DNA of 64,000 bases from Erigeron canadensis (GCF_010389155.1 NC_057764.1:37270275-37334274); one strand, 5' to 3'; shown: positions 25,601 to 37,196, counted from the first letter of the stretch. The notes: a model not told the origin generated them from the sequence alone. Program-made: numbers and translations.

Positions 25601-27135
25601 TCTTCTTCACATTACCATTTCACATACATTCAAACCATTCATTACACTCAAACACACATCATGCCTAAGAAAAACAAACAAAACCAAAACAAAAAAACCA
25701 ATCAAAATGTTGGAGACGACATGCTTCAAAACCTTCTCGACTTTCCTCCACCACCATCACCGGCGATGTCGTCGTCTAGCCCACAACTTCAATCAACCAA
25801 CTCTCAATTCCCACTCAACTATATGCCGTCGCCATCGATGCCTCCATGCCATGTGAACCCGTTTTCAACTTCCTTTTACAAACATATTAGATTAGTTATG
25901 TTTGTGTGATGTACATGTAGTATGTGGTTTGTGTTGGCTATGTTTTGATTTAACGGCAAATCTGCTCTACTTGTATACTAATCTAATAAACATAAAAAAT
26001 ATCGGTGTTGTTTTCTCCCCAAAAGACAAGAGCCTCCACTAATTGGGCTATCACCGCATTGGCTTGTGTTGATTGTGCTACTTTGATTTACCTTTCTCTC
26101 ACATGAGGTGGTCTGGCTTGAGCTGGCCAAGACTTTCGGAAGTAAACCTTTTGCTCTTTCCATACTTTGTTTGGCATATTTGTTTACAGGGATACGAAAC
26201 AAAAGGTTAAATTAAGAGGTTTTATTTACATATACTACTCGTCTGACCTTCCCATTTGTCCACTTTTACTTGAAAGACGCTTTCTAGGATTGCATATTGT
26301 GTAAGTGCTTATTTAACAAAAAGTGTGCTCGACATAAGCAGCTCTAGTGTCACTTAATTACATTTGCATATTTTAGTGTTAAATAAGAAAATAAGCATCT
26401 ATTTTCTTCGCATCCAAACACTCAATATGGGCTTATAGTTGAGATGTTTATTTAAAATAGCTTTTTAACCTATAACTCTAAAAGTGTGTTAGATTATAAA
26501 TACAAGCACTTTGCAATAAGCCGGCCCAAATAGGCAATAGCCCTTGACCCCTTGTATGTGTAAAAGCCCATATATATGTGTGACTGTTATATCTTAGCTT
26601 AATCTACATGACAAATTCAAGTGGGTATATAACTTGTAAATTATATGAAATAGGCGAAGTGACGTCCGGTGAAATATTGTAATTTGAGAAGTTGGCCAAA
26701 CAGTATTTATAGGTTCCCGAGGTTTAATGTAAATCACCTTTGAAACAGTTGAATTAAGATATGTCAATCTCTTGCTCAGAGAACAAGCACTAACTACATT
26801 AGTTTCTTTTTCCAATGATCGTCTGCTAGTTGCTTTTTGTCCAACAGTAACTAGTTAAGAATCATGAGACAGAATCCAGAAGCATTTGGGAATATGAAAT
26901 TAAAAGAAATAATGTGCAATATCGTTTTGCTTATTGTCTTTCTGCAGTTGATCTAATGAAACCTGGTACTAGTGTCAACATTCGCAATGGAAAGATTGAC
27001 ATGTTTAAGGGTATGATGAGGCTTGTGGTAGACAGGTGGGGTCGTATTGAGGTAACAGATGCGGTTTCGTTTGAAGTCAAAGAGGACAACAATCTTTCTC
27101 TTGTGGAGTATGAGCTGGTTAATGTTGCAGAGTAG
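22645..27135 (+). CDS. OB-fold single-stranded nucleic-acid-binding protein (At4g28440/SOSS-B-like), 2 exons
   Basis: Exon 1 is 22645-22879 and exon 2 is 26948-27135. The intron has donor G|GTATGT and acceptor TTTCTGCAG, phase 1, and the joined product is 140 residues. The exon 1 part contains KIDSLKPGTSGLTLVVKVL and ECLVGDDTGTILFTARNDQ; the exon 2 part contains VDLMKPGTSVNIRNGKI and GMMRLVVDRWGRIEV. This is the one-domain OB-fold layout of plant At4g28440-like proteins, related to the metazoan SSB1/SOSS-B family that binds single-stranded DNA or RNA. Both exons are clean and length is normal for the family, so the gene looks functional. Its 4,068-bp intron holds two PIF/Harbinger elements (see 23443-25354 and 25358-25950). 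A telo-box-like AAACCCTAG precedes the start codon. It is convergent with the aminotransferase gene, about 480 bases apart. Confidence 0.9.
23005..23036. other. GC-rich perfect hairpin in the OB-fold intron
   Basis: GACCCGGTATGG, 8-base loop, CCATACCGGGTC: a 12-bp perfect stem in an AT-rich intron, about 125 bases after the splice donor. Confidence 0.75.
23443..25354 (+). mobile_element. PIF/Harbinger DNA transposon, near-complete, in the OB-fold gene intron
   Basis: A 1,912-bp element flanked by TAA on both sides (23440-23442 and 25355-25357), the 3-bp target duplication typical of PIF/Harbinger. The 5' end reads GACCCCTGTTTATAGGAGCG; the 3' end, reverse-complemented, reads GGCCTCTCCTTATAAGGACT, an imperfect terminal inverted repeat. 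Subterminal DNA is GC-richer than the intron and repeats GGGAGTCCT-type words. It carries one complete transposase ORF but no second (Myb/SANT-like) ORF, so it would need that partner from elsewhere to move. It lies in the same orientation as the host gene. Confidence 0.9.
23729..25069 (+). CDS. PIF/Harbinger DDE transposase (HARBI1-like nuclease, plant transposon family)
   Basis: A 446-residue protein. I start at MSNSSSSDDF rather than the upstream in-frame Met at 23603, because the upstream part is a poly-Phe run encoded by a T-tract and the Met at 23729 follows a normal leader. The DDE residues appear present: D213 in GSIDCMHWGW, D265 in GSNNDINVL and E339 in DVERAFGVLQGRW. RFRMHKHMFLRI upstream is the usual helical region of the family, and the C-terminal HNMIVQD is also typical. 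The reading frame is uninterrupted. Family knowledge: this protein cuts and pastes at TWA targets together with a Myb/SANT-domain partner. It is a transposon gene inside an intron, not a host gene. Confidence 0.92.
   Translation: MSNSSSSDDFKFLNSTVTQMNTLFNQKIASAIFDVCNEDEADDVESSSRVPRNRRVLSRDHAGAAVRLWNDYFSDAPTFSADYFRRRFRMHKHMFLRICQDIHHFSAIEPLPKHFLFFQKSETNCTGRAGFNIFQKCTSAIRQLAYTSNADQLDEYLHMGRATSTECLHNFYKCVYYLYNTEYLRRPTTQDVQRLVSKHEQIHGFPGMLGSIDCMHWGWRNCLVVWQGQYTRGDKGHPTIMLEAVASYDLWIWHACFGPAGSNNDINVLNESDLFDDLLQDRAPELQDTINNEEFTKGYYLADGIYPEWATLVESFKCPMDPKTTKFKRYQEAARKDVERAFGVLQGRWAILKQAARPHSVNKIKRMMYACVILHNMIVQDNGNAISDLEEDYLSDPTNMPRCTWDERVATQMRVVEEIRDRRTHHRLRNALVDHVWHLPENYRQR
25358..25950 (+). mobile_element. 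5' part of a second PIF/Harbinger element, truncated at its right end
   Basis: It begins GGCCTATTCTTATAGGAGCG directly after the TAA that ends the first element, and its first 150 bases parallel the first element's left end (AGCGTCC, GTTGCGTCC, GGAGTCCT, TGTGGGCCATGCGAGC). It then carries the start of a different ORF. I find no matching right terminal repeat before exon 2, so the right boundary is approximate and the copy is probably truncated. Confidence 0.7.
25661..25909 (+). pseudogene. truncated Harbinger ORF1 (start of a Myb/SANT-type partner protein)
   Basis: The 82-residue frame opens MPKKNKQNQNKKTNQN, then DLLDF-like LLDFPPPPSP and NPFSTSF. Lys/Asn-rich starts followed by Pro-rich and NPF motifs resemble the N-terminus of plant Harbinger ORF1 proteins (often misnamed glutathione S-transferase T3-like). 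The SANT/Myb helices expected afterwards are absent: the frame runs into unrelated AT-rich DNA and stops. The assignment rests on its place in a Harbinger 5' end and on composition, so confidence is moderate. Confidence 0.5.
25951..26947. other. right part of the OB-fold intron
   Basis: No intact ORF or terminal repeat seen; it ends in the T-rich acceptor tract TTATTGTCTTTCTGCAG. Confidence 0.55.
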
Positions 27136-27613
27136 GTAACCTGATAGATGGTATTTCGTAATGTTTAATCTTTTGCTTTTAATTTATGCTGATAGCCTGA
27201 TACACTACGGATATGGATCCTATTAGAAACACGGGTCTCTTAAGATTTATCATGGATAGTATCTTATGCTGGTTGGATTTTGATTAGGGGAATGTATTGG
27301 GCTTTATATATTATGCTAATTAGGCTTTCGTTATTCTCAATTAATTGAATGTTTGTGAATTGAATGTTTGTGTGTGCTCGTTTCTTTGAGTTTTTTTGCT
27401 TACAGTGCAAGAATTAAAGAAGCAACCCTGTAGCGTTGTAGCCAAAGCACGGGCCTGTCTTCCATACTTTTTGACCTAAAACACATATACAGAAGTAGAA
27501 TACATATATGGTCCAATGAATATACTATAATGAATTATGAATAAAAGTTATCTTTCATGTTAGTTATGGCTATATTGGGTAGCTATACATTAAGGGAAGA
27601 TGATTGGCTTGAA
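27136..27613. terminator. shared 3' region of convergent OB-fold and aminotransferase genes
   Basis: About 478 bases separate two stop codons facing each other. AT-rich, with AATGTTTGTGAATTGAATG-type U-rich signals; poly(A) sites cannot be fixed. Confidence 0.35.
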
Positions 27614-29898
27614 TCATAACAGATCACTTTGAATCTTGTGTTGATGGGAATGCTTTTGGTAAAATAATTTGACTCTGTCAAGAGCTTCTTCAAGAGAAGA
27701 TGGTTCTGCAGCAAAAGTGATACGGACCCAGTTTTTTAAACCCACCGTAAGTCCTGCAAAACCCAAATCCATATGCATATCCGTAAACCTCACCAAACAA
27801 AAATTTAAGGTATTTGGGAAAAGTTTTAATTTGTGTCATTAATACCTGGAAGAAGGATTACAGATTCTTCCCTAGCCAGCTTGAAACAGAAGTCAATGTC
27901 GTCACTAACATCTTTTAGCTGAGAAACATCTAGTTTCACCTAAAAAAAGGAACATGGAGCAAGAAGAAGGGAGTTTAGCAACACATTGACTAAAATACTA
28001 TTGTCTTTGCTCTAAACCAGCCAAGAATTTACCATAACAGACATAGCTCCTTGTGCCTTTTGTGGGCATGTTAAGCAAGGAATCTCTTTGATTTTCTTGA
28101 AACAAATATCCGAGGTCTGCTTCAGTATGCCAAGAGTTCTTGCAAAGAACACCTCTTTTGTGTTTTCAAGGATTCGTGGAACTGCAGCCTGAAAAATCAT
28201 ATATTGTTTTTAGAACGACGTTGCCTGAAAAACCAATTATGTTTTGATAAACCTTGTTTTATGAAAGTAGTTGACTTGTTAGGCTGCACCATGTGCAAGA
28301 TTCACATTTTATCTTTCTAAATCAGATAAGCAATTTTTAAAATAGGACCTGTATGAAGGTTGCTGGACCGCCACATATATCGAAGTACTTCTTTAGGCGC
28401 TCAACGGTCTGGAAAATAGAAAAGTAGTTAATTCAAAATGCTGGCTTTTAGTGATTAAATTAATGATCAAGTAATTTTTCCAGTCTATTGCTTAGTTACC
28501 TTTGCATTCTTGAAGATGCCTTTCGGGTCAGTGGTGACAAACCACCCGAGCCTCCAACCCGGCACCAACCATCTTTTTGACAATGAACCAAGTGTAAGAA
28601 CAGGCACCATGGACCCAAAAACTCCCATAGGCACAAATGGGTTCTCCCCAAATGCCAAATGCCCATAAACTTCATCTGCTATGACTAGAATTCTGTGCTT
28701 TTTTGCAGTTTCAGCAACCTAACAGTAACCTCATAATTAGTACCTTAGTCAGTTTGGCAAATCACTACCATATAAAATGCATATTACCTTCTTTAGATGT
28801 TGATAACTATAGACATTGCCACAAGGATTCCCTGGGTTTATTACTACAATTGCAACTGTATTTTCATCAGCTAATGCATTGACGGCGTCCAAGTCAACCT
28901 CCCAGCCGTTGTTAGGAAGAAGTTCATAATGGCGGATCTCCACGTTTCTAAAAGCTGCACAAAGCTCATAAATGGGGAATCCTGGTTTTGGAACCAATAT
29001 GTTTGCATTTGGTTTAGCCAGAATTGATATAGCAACTTCTATAGCTTGTGTGCAGCCTGCTGTTATATATACATCATCTGGTGATAATTTGTATGGGAGA
29101 TTCATCGATAAGTATTCAGATATTGCCCTAGTAACACCAGAAAGAGAGAACAAACTAAGTTCAGGTAACTTGAATAAAGCCCAGGTATCATATGATAACT
29201 TGAAGGAACTAATATTATCCGTTTTTTTCATTATGGATTTAGGGAACTTCCTTTATCGAAATATATGTTTCATATGCTTAGTCATTTGAATCAAATTCAC
29301 AACTCCACAAGTACAAGAGCAACTTATTTGACTCTAAAATGTCAAAGGGGGTCTAATTGCAGTAGTAACAATTTACTCTTTTCTGAATAATTGTTGAAGT
29401 GTATCAAAACTACCTCCAATAGTACTTAAAAGTAGAGCTTTTTCAATGTAATTAAACATTTCTCATTTTCTTCTAAACACTAATCAGAAGAACAACAACT
29501 CGTCAAAACAGACTCAAAGTATTTATTACGTTTTTTTTTTTTAACATAAAAATCTATAAGCACTTAAATACGCAATAAGCTAACTTAAACTGATAAAACT
29601 AACAGTCCACATAAAGAAATTGCAAGAAGTTGTAAGAAAACAAAACATACTTTCTTGCTGGAGGGAGGCCAACAGTAGGTGCATATCCATTGAATTTCTG
29701 GGATTCGAGAGTTTGAACGACAGAATCTCGAACAATGTCACTGGTGGTGAAACAAGAATGTGCAGTTGGGTCTCCCATCCCTAAAGAGATAACCCTCTTC
29801 TTGTTTTCGTCATCAAGACTTGCCATTAAAGTACCTAGAATACCCTTTATGGTCACATTTGTTGGTGTTTCCATCTGATGAGTCATCCCTTTCTCCAT
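27614..29898 (-). CDS. tyrosine/nicotianamine aminotransferase-like PLP enzyme, 7 exons
   Basis: Exons (minus order): 29651-29898, 28788-29127, 28500-28718, 28349-28408, 28033-28188, 27846-27939, 27614-27753. All introns are GT-AG and the phases join to 418 residues, the usual length for plant tyrosine aminotransferases. Class I/II aminotransferase signatures are intact: GLPPARKAISEYLS near the N-terminus, NPGNPCG with N183, IADEVYGH with D211 and Y214, the PLP-binding lysine K244 in [17 protein letters not shown], and R383 in NWVRITFA for the substrate carboxylate. Family knowledge: these are cytosolic enzymes transferring the amino group of tyrosine (or a related amino acid) to 2-oxoglutarate, feeding tocopherol, plastoquinone and phenolic pathways; grass relatives act on nicotianamine. 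Substrate cannot be read from sequence. No TE is seen in its introns. Confidence 0.93.
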
Positions 29899-30483
29899 TT
29901 TGTAAGATATATATATATTTGCTATATATATATAATTGTCTCTGCAACAATAATATGTATGTATGCATGGGTGAGCAAATTAAGACATATGTAGATCACC
30001 AAGTTGGGCTATGGACCATGAGGCTGCTTAATTGGTAAGAGTCAAGACTCAACAGGGATGGGTTTACTGCTATTGTGTGGTGTAGACCGTGGAGTTCTCA
30101 CCCACACAATATGGTTTAAGCTTATTATATTAGTCATATTTTTCTTATTTATTACATAACATTGGAACAAACATTGAAAATACATTGTATAAAAATTGAA
30201 TATTTTTGATACATTGCATGTATTGGCCCAAAAGTGACAATATGCAAACGTTTTTTTTTAGCTTTTACCCTTATACTCATGACTAGTATAAGATAGGTTA
30301 TCGCCCGAAATACTTGTATAGTTGTATATCTTTCAAGTTGTTTATTTTTGTGTAGCATTAGCTATATGTAAAACTAATCTTTTTCAAGTGTAAACAACAT
30401 TTAATTATGATAACTCTATAAATACACGAAATCTTGTTTAATGGCCTTATTGCACAAAAACTAGGTTAAGAGATACTATCGAA

Positions 30484-30826
30484 CAATGTCCTTGAGCTTT
30501 AGCTCAATAGTTGAATTGAATGACCATTTCCCTTTGCATGAGGGCTTGTGTTCAATCCTTGGGGAGGACATAGGAATTAAGTCATTTTATAAGGACTTGG
30601 CTTGGTTATTCTCAGGTTCAAGTCTGAAAGGGCAGAGTTTACCACTATTAATCGCCGTGCCTTCTGGCGGATTTGTAGGGGATTTTCCCCACTGAGTATT
30701 TAAAATAGGCATTTTTACTTCGAGAGAGCTCTCTAGCACGGATTCGGTCAAGACAACGTATACTAGACCTCCCGTTTTGTCGAATCACGACACGAAATTT
30801 TCAACGGAATTCTCCTTTCTAAAAAA
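30484..30826 (+). mobile_element. tRNA-derived SINE, family 1, with 11-bp target duplication
   Basis: Flanks ATACTATCGAA (30473-30483) and ATACTATTGAA (30827-30837) match at 10 of 11. Head TTAGCTCAATAGTTG is A-box-like and GTGTTCAATCC B-box-like; it ends with a short A tail. Confidence 0.88.
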
Positions 30827-30837
30827 ATACTATTGAA

Positions 30838-32100
30838 AGATACTGTTTGTTACGGAATTAAATATTTTTTGGACGTTCCATAATGATGTTTACAATAATT
30901 CGTCACAGCTTCATAGGTATAGTTACAAAAGGTAATATTTTGATTAATTTTTTTTTTAAAGGCAGTAGTATATATATTGAAAAAAGCCTACTAGCAAGAC
31001 GTACGCTAAGTAGTCTAACGGGTACATATATACGAAATACAAACAAAAAAGATCTACAAATATTCACCCAATATTTTGATGAATTATAAAATATAAATTA
31101 TAATAAATTTAATTGGTAATTAAATACGGTAACTATATGAGATGAAAATTTTGGCAAAATGTAAAAGCTAGAAAGGAAAGTATAAGTAATAAATTACTGT
31201 ATGTTGGAAAGATTAGTGTGTGTTTTTTTTTAACAACTATAATTTTATTGAAAGATGCTTCCGCGAGACGTCTAAGTAATAAAAAATTATAAAGCAGTTA
31301 CAAAAGGAATGAAGGACTCGTTAGCTGTATCGGTTAAAAAAGCTAAATTTCTTATCCCGATTAGATATCCAATAATATGACATAGAAAGATTAGTGTATG
31401 TGATGTGAGTTTGTTACAGGATTGAATGATAAAGTAGTGATAAATGAAAGTGGTACTTTTGCATTATTAAGTTAGTTGTTTTTTTAATAAAAAGAGTGAA
31501 GGAAGGAGTACTATGTTTATCTTTTAAAATGTATTACAGATAAATTATGAAAGAAATAAAAGAGGAAAATTGAGCATACCTTAAAATAAAATCGAGGTAT
31601 TAAAAAGCTAATTGGCCTTCAACTAATGAGGTAAGACACCAATAAAAACGTGATGATGTATCTGTGTATATATGTATGCATGGAATGTATCTACATCTAC
31701 ATCTATATATAGATAGATGAGAAAATTTTGAGGAAAGATAAACTTTCCACGACATTTGGAAGTACCCGGATAACATCCAATGTTTCCATATAAATCCATG
31801 ATGACTCACCACATCACATGCAATTGTCCTTCACGTCTACTCTACATATTTTACTTCTATAACTTTTCTTATTCATATCTTCTATATTTTTTTATTTTAT
31901 TTATTATGCTTATTGGTACGTTATTTATATGACATTCACACAACACTCACACACAAGCTAGTTTCAAATCCATGCATGCATCAACAAACAATTCGAATAT
32001 ATGTATGTGTCAATGTGTGTACGCTAGCTATTTGAACAACCAAACACTATATAACACTAATGAAATATTCTTATTGTAGTGAACTTATATTCAATTAAGA
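30838..32100. other. AT-rich intergenic DNA
   Basis: GATGCTTCCGCGAGACGTCT near 31255 resembles a retroelement tail word, but no element could be bounded. Confidence 0.4.
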
Positions 32101-32248
32101 GTAAATTACACTTTTCGTCCCTAAAATTGGCACGTTTTGTATTTTTCGTCCCTTAAGTGAAAAAATTACAATTTTGACCTTAAAATTGGCAGATTTTTCC
32201 AATCATCGTCCCTCGCCAAACGTCGTTAAGTTTCAGCAGTTAAGTCGG

Positions 32249-33193
32249 ACACGTGCAAAACACGTGAGGGACTGAAAGTGCAAAAAATGACAAGTTCAGG
32301 GACGAAAACTGAAATTTACTTTTCTGTTGTCATCATCTTCTCCGGCTGACTTTCGTCGGAAAATTAACCGGAAAACTTAAAATGCCGATATCTCACTCGT
32401 TTCTTCGAATTAGACCACGAAACCACCACCAAACTTCTCAAATTAATTTCCGCACGAATCCAAACCAAAAAATTTCATATTCAACACTTGCCAAATTTAT
32501 TTAGTAAGGTTAGTTTCAACGTAAGATTTTCGATATAATTTCATTTACGATGTTTTTCATTTACATTTCATGCCTTTCAATTTTATATTCCATATGCTTT
32601 ATTTAGTATATAATTACATATGCTTTATATTCCATGCTAGTGTTTTTTTTAATACTCCATAGTTTATTAATCAGCTTTTAAATTACGAATACATGTTACC
32701 CAAATTTGTTACAACTTACCTACAACCACATGCTCCTCGTTTATTAATCACCTTTTAAATTACAGATACATGTTACCCAAATTTGTTACAACTTACCTAC
32801 AACCACATGCTCCTCGTGGATACGATACCCACTTACCCTATCTAGTATAAGGTAATTTAGGTTTATTTTTGTTCGTTACTTCGACGACGATCAATCCACA
32901 ATATCAACTCACATCAAATATCAACAAAAAGATTTCAGATTTCCGCAAGTGTTGAATATGAAATCTTTTGGTTAAGATTCGTGTGGAAATTAATTTTAAG
33001 AAGTTTGGTGGTGGTTTCGTGGTCTAATTCGAAGAAACGAGTGAGATATCGACATTTTAAGTTTTCCGGCTAATTTTCCGACGAAAGTCAGCCAGAGAAG
33101 ATGAAGATGATGACATCAGAAAAGTAAATTTCAGTTTTCGTCCCTGAACTTGTCATTTTTTACACTTCCAGTCTCTCACGTGTTTTACACGTG
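32249..33193. mobile_element. large foldback element with ~245-base arms
   Basis: Left arm 32249-32491 and right arm 32945-33193 are near-perfect reverse complements (GGGACTGAAAGTGCAAAAAA against TTTTTTACACTTCCAGTCTC; CGGCTGACTTTCGTCGG against CCGACGAAAGTCAGCC). The ~450-base loop holds a two-copy tandem repeat. No coding sequence. A GTCCCT-rich stretch before the left arm (32110-32220) may be an outer part of the same element. Confidence 0.8.
32666..32818. repeat. two-copy ~78-base tandem repeat in the foldback loop
   Basis: GTTTATTAATCA(G/C)CTTTTAA, ACATGTTACCCAAATTTGTT and CCTACAACCACATGCTCCTC each occur twice in order, almost identical, so the duplication is recent compared with the arms. 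Confidence 0.85.
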
Positions 33194-34030
33194 CCCCTCA
33201 CTTTCAGTAAATTTCAGTATTTCTTTTTGAACTAACTAATCATGAAAATCTTTGTTCATGGTGTATATATTTTTACTGAATGAATCTTCATTCGTCAATT
33301 TAATTATGATTCAACGGTCAACATTTTATCTTATTTATCATTTCGGTGACTTGAAATGGTTTTAATGTGAAAGAGTTGAATCTTAGTGATGGAATCAAGT
33401 AAACTTGGAGTAACTTGGGAATGACGACGTACACCTTGGTTATTGGAAATGAGATTTGAAAATCTTGCATGGACTAAATCAACGGTTGTTACTTACTTAA
33501 AAAAGTTACGGTTGCTCGCTGAATGAGAATGATATTTGAAGATCTTCCATGGTCTTGATCAACAGATGCAACATAGTTTTCTACGACGCAGCATGGCGAT
33601 CTAATTAATAATATTGATCGTAAAAGTTTGATCAAGTTTCAAAAAAAGCTACATTAATTATTACAATAATCCTATGAAAAATGAATCTTATAATTTTGTT
33701 TACTTCTCATTACTTGTATAGGTGTATGATTATCCCGAAAAGGCACGTATTAAAAAGAAAAAAAATAAAAATAAAAATACCCAAGTGATGAACAAAGAGC
33801 AGTTATAAATAAAAAGATATATACTCGTATTAAATACTCGTAGACATCACCCAACTTTAAGTAGTTAACAATAACAGGCATGTGCCATTAAAAACAACCC
33901 TTAAATTTATTTTAATTTTGAAGCGAAAAAATTTTAAAAATAATTAATCATCTTAATTCATAAGACTAAAATTCCTTCTAAATCGGAATCCACTATCCTA
34001 ATTCTAGGGTAAGATTAAAAAAAAGATTAA

Positions 34031-34310
34031 GGGACTGTTTGGCAAGGGGTTTTTAGGAGCTTTTAAGGGCTTAAAAGCCCCTAGCTTTTAAAAATAAACT
34101 CATTTGAAAATTATAGCCCTGTTTGGTAATACATAAAAAATCAAAAGCTCCAACCCCTAAAAACTCCTAAAACCCCCAAAAGGTCTTTAAAATAAAAGCT
34201 CGTAGGAAGAGAGTTGAAAAAAAAGCCCCAGCCCCTAGCCCCAACGTCAAGCTCCAGCCCCAAGCCCTTAACTACAGCCTCAGCTTCAAGCTTTTGTGCC
34301 AAACATACCC
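34031..34310. mobile_element. Tourist-like MITE
   Basis: Flanked by TAA (34028-34030 and 34311-34313). Ends GGGACTGTTTGGCAAGGGG and, reversed, GGGTATGTTTGGCACAAAAG. The interior is rich in AGCCCC and AAAGCTC words. No coding. Confidence 0.75.
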
Positions 34311-34313
34311 TAA

Positions 34314-36024
34314 ATGAAATTAACTTGTCACAGTCAGATGATTTTAGAAGAATTTTAATTAGGCTAATGTTTAAAAAAATTAAGTATTATTCTTTAATTA
34401 TATTTATAAGACACTAGAAATAAAACCCTATCATTAATGGTATCATGACATCTAATGTTATGTTTGCTATTTCAGTTAAACACATTATTATCCAGATTAT
34501 TAATAGTAATTACCACATATAATTTTGTTTTTTGGCTGTTTTTTTGTTATTATAGAAGATTCCAAGGTTCCAATTTTTGTTGTTGTTTTATATAACTTGA
34601 CAAGTTAGATTTGTACTTCCTCGTTGAGATTCGTATACGTCTTTAATTGTTCACTTGTCTTCCTCTTTTTGTTAGATGTGGTTGTAACAATAGAAGATGT
34701 TGCCAATAAACTCTAGGTCTAACTATCTTTAAAGGAGAAATCGCCAAATGGGAGCTTTGTTTTCATGGATGTCGTAGTTTTACTTCATTTTTTCGCTCAA
34801 ATGTCACTGCTTTTACCTATAATCAATTATTGTACTTATGTAAAATGAATTTCAAATTAGAGTAAAACGACAAACTTGATCATTTATGCACATTTATTTC
34901 TAGTAACAAACAATAAATTTAACAAAAGGTATCACTTAATACAATCTTGACAATAGCCATTTTCCAACTAAAAATTAAAAAAAGGCATGACCACCTTCGA
35001 ATCAATTTCCGTTTTCCCCATTCATTTCAGTATTTTAAGGTTGGGATATTTATTGGAATAAGTACGAACGGTATAATAGTCTCAAGATGGAGAAGAAAAG
35101 AAATTCCGAGTTTGCTATGTAGAACAAAGCAACAAATGGCCATCTAACGGCCACAGGCTTTAAGCTGTTGCTAGCATGCCAACCACAAGGTTGAAGACCA
35201 ATTCATTCAATTTAGAAATCATCGTGTTTCTGCACTTGTTCTCCAGCCAAAACAAAGTCAGACTTTGGGAATCGCCGTGTTGTATGTAGCTACAATCTCT
35301 GTGGTGATATGTAGAGTGGACTACTCTATTTATCCAGATTTAGCATACGCCTTGAGATGTTGCGCCCATGGTAAATATGTCATGCACAGGACGCAGATTT
35401 CAAAGCACTTGAGTATGTAGTCCCTCCCTCCCTGCCTGCCTCTCTCCACAACACACACAAACCAACTACAGAGGGAAGCAACCATGAATTCAATGTTTTG
35501 AAGGTAAGTGGCCAAGATTTGCTAACCCCCATAACTAAAGGGCTTAAACACAGGACTATCAAAAGGTCACATTCAGCATGCCACAGGTGGTTCATTACAG
35601 ATGACACTTATTTACCCACCATAAAAAGGAGGCCTTTAATCATAACAACGTTTACAAAAAAGAAAAAAAAAAGGCACAATAAATAGGTTAAAGTAATCTA
35701 GCTCGCATCCAGTAAATGCTATATACATAAATATCTGAGACATAAACTAGTTTCAACTCAAAACCCTCCTAATGCTATACACAAAAATTAGACTTTGGTG
35801 CCTTTGACCTTAAAGGGTCTTTCTTGACAGTAACCATTATTATCTGTCCTATTTCCTTTCTGAACCTTTCAATAGTTTTCATGTCAATCACTCAATTGAA
35901 TTTCCAGAAGTATCTCCTATAAAAAAAAAAAAACTTAGACTGATTGTTACCCGTCAGTTATCACAGCTGCTCCTGATACTGGAAGCCCGTTTTCCTGGAG
36001 GGATCCATCACTTTTGAAAGTAAC
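34314..36024. other. intergenic DNA, less AT-rich at 35140-35700
   Basis: Overlapping short frames near 35330-35690 lack conservation signals I can recognise; no gene called. Confidence 0.45.
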
Positions 36025-36270
36025 TGATATGTACCAGACCAGAATATAGAGAAATAGCTAGACAATTCACGATAATACCAACAAGTACAATGCTCCGCTA
36101 ATCTGGTATAATGCTCCAGCAGCCCTTAGTTCCTAAGAACGACGATTATTTTCTTCACGACCTAAACAATTGGCTGTGAGCCTTATTTAAAGAACCACCA
36201 AACAAAGACCTAACTTGTCCACCAAGACATTACTATAATTAAGTAATTAATTATTAAAAACGACAGTTAA
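36025..36270 (-). repeat. 3' LTR of the 36025-37479 element
   Basis: 246 bases. It shares GTTCCTAAGAACGACGATTA and CAATTGGCTGTGAGCCTTAT exactly with the other LTR, and lacks an internal ~40-base duplication present there. Confidence 0.85.
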
Positions 36271-37182
36271 CCCCCCTGATCCATATCATTACTCCCATCC
36301 CCAAAAACACCTTGTCCTCAACTGTGTTGCTTTGAAAAATAGCCTTGAGTAATTCCGAGATCCCATGGGTAATCATCTTCAATCTTCAGCCTTTGGCCAC
36401 CATGTGAATTATATGACACAAGATGACTGTCATTACTCTTGTTATCTCTTAGATCCCCCTCCACCACCAGTTTTAAACTTTCCCTTCAAGTACCTTGGCA
36501 ACCAAATTTCTGCTCCGATGACTGTTGTTTCTGAAAAGCAACATTCATGGCAGCATGTTTCTGAATCTCAAAAGCAATATCCATGACAACATGTTTCTGA
36601 TTCAAGTCCTTGATTTCTGTTTTTGTGTCACACAACCAGTCTTGTGACATTTTATTAGCAGATTGTAGTGAATTAAGATGACCAGGAATTTCTCTAAGAC
36701 ACCTTTCTGCTTCAATCTTCTGGTTTGGAGGCGACACCAAACACCTTCTCAGTTTCATCCTCCATCTCGCATGCCCTCATCCCTTGGCCACTAAGTTCTG
36801 ACTGTCCAAGGCTGTACTTGCCTTCAACATGCTTTTCTTCCACCACAGACTGCTGTAAATCTGTACCATCAGATTTGTCTCCAAGTGCCTTGAATTGAAA
36901 CCGATTCCTCAACAGCGCCATGATCTCAGCATGAATGTGATCCATCCTAGCCCTTGAAGCTTCAAGTGACCTTCAATATAACAGGGGCAGTTTTTGGTGG
37001 AGTTGTGGTGGGAGCAGCTGGTGTAACACCTACTTGTGTCACTTGTTGTTGGATAGAAGCCCAAAATGGCTTTACCAGATGACTTTGACCCATCTCTCTT
37101 CTAAGCTGAATCTCCTCCTTGAGCTCCAGCATATCCTGATCAATTCCCATCTTCAAACCAAAACCACAAGTCGCAGAACCTG

Positions 37183-37194
37183 GCTCTGATACCA
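37183..37194 (-). other. primer-binding site (initiator Met-tRNA)
   Basis: The minus strand reads TGGTATCAGAGC two bases after the LTR end, the standard plant PBS complementary to the 3' end of tRNA-iMet. Confidence 0.88.
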
Positions 37195-37196
37195 AT

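Noticed and set aside
25308..25856. A 182-codon plus-strand frame
   Set aside because: It runs across the junction of two transposons and overlaps the ORF1 fragment in another frame; no family features.
31230..31400. Retroelement-like word GATGCTTCCGCGAGACGTCT
   Set aside because: Only a short memory-based resemblance; no borders, coding or second copy found in the window.
35330..35690. Overlapping short frames in a less AT-rich patch
   Set aside because: No recognisable domain, splice structure or codon signal; includes a CCCTCCCTCCCTGCCTGCC low-complexity stretch.
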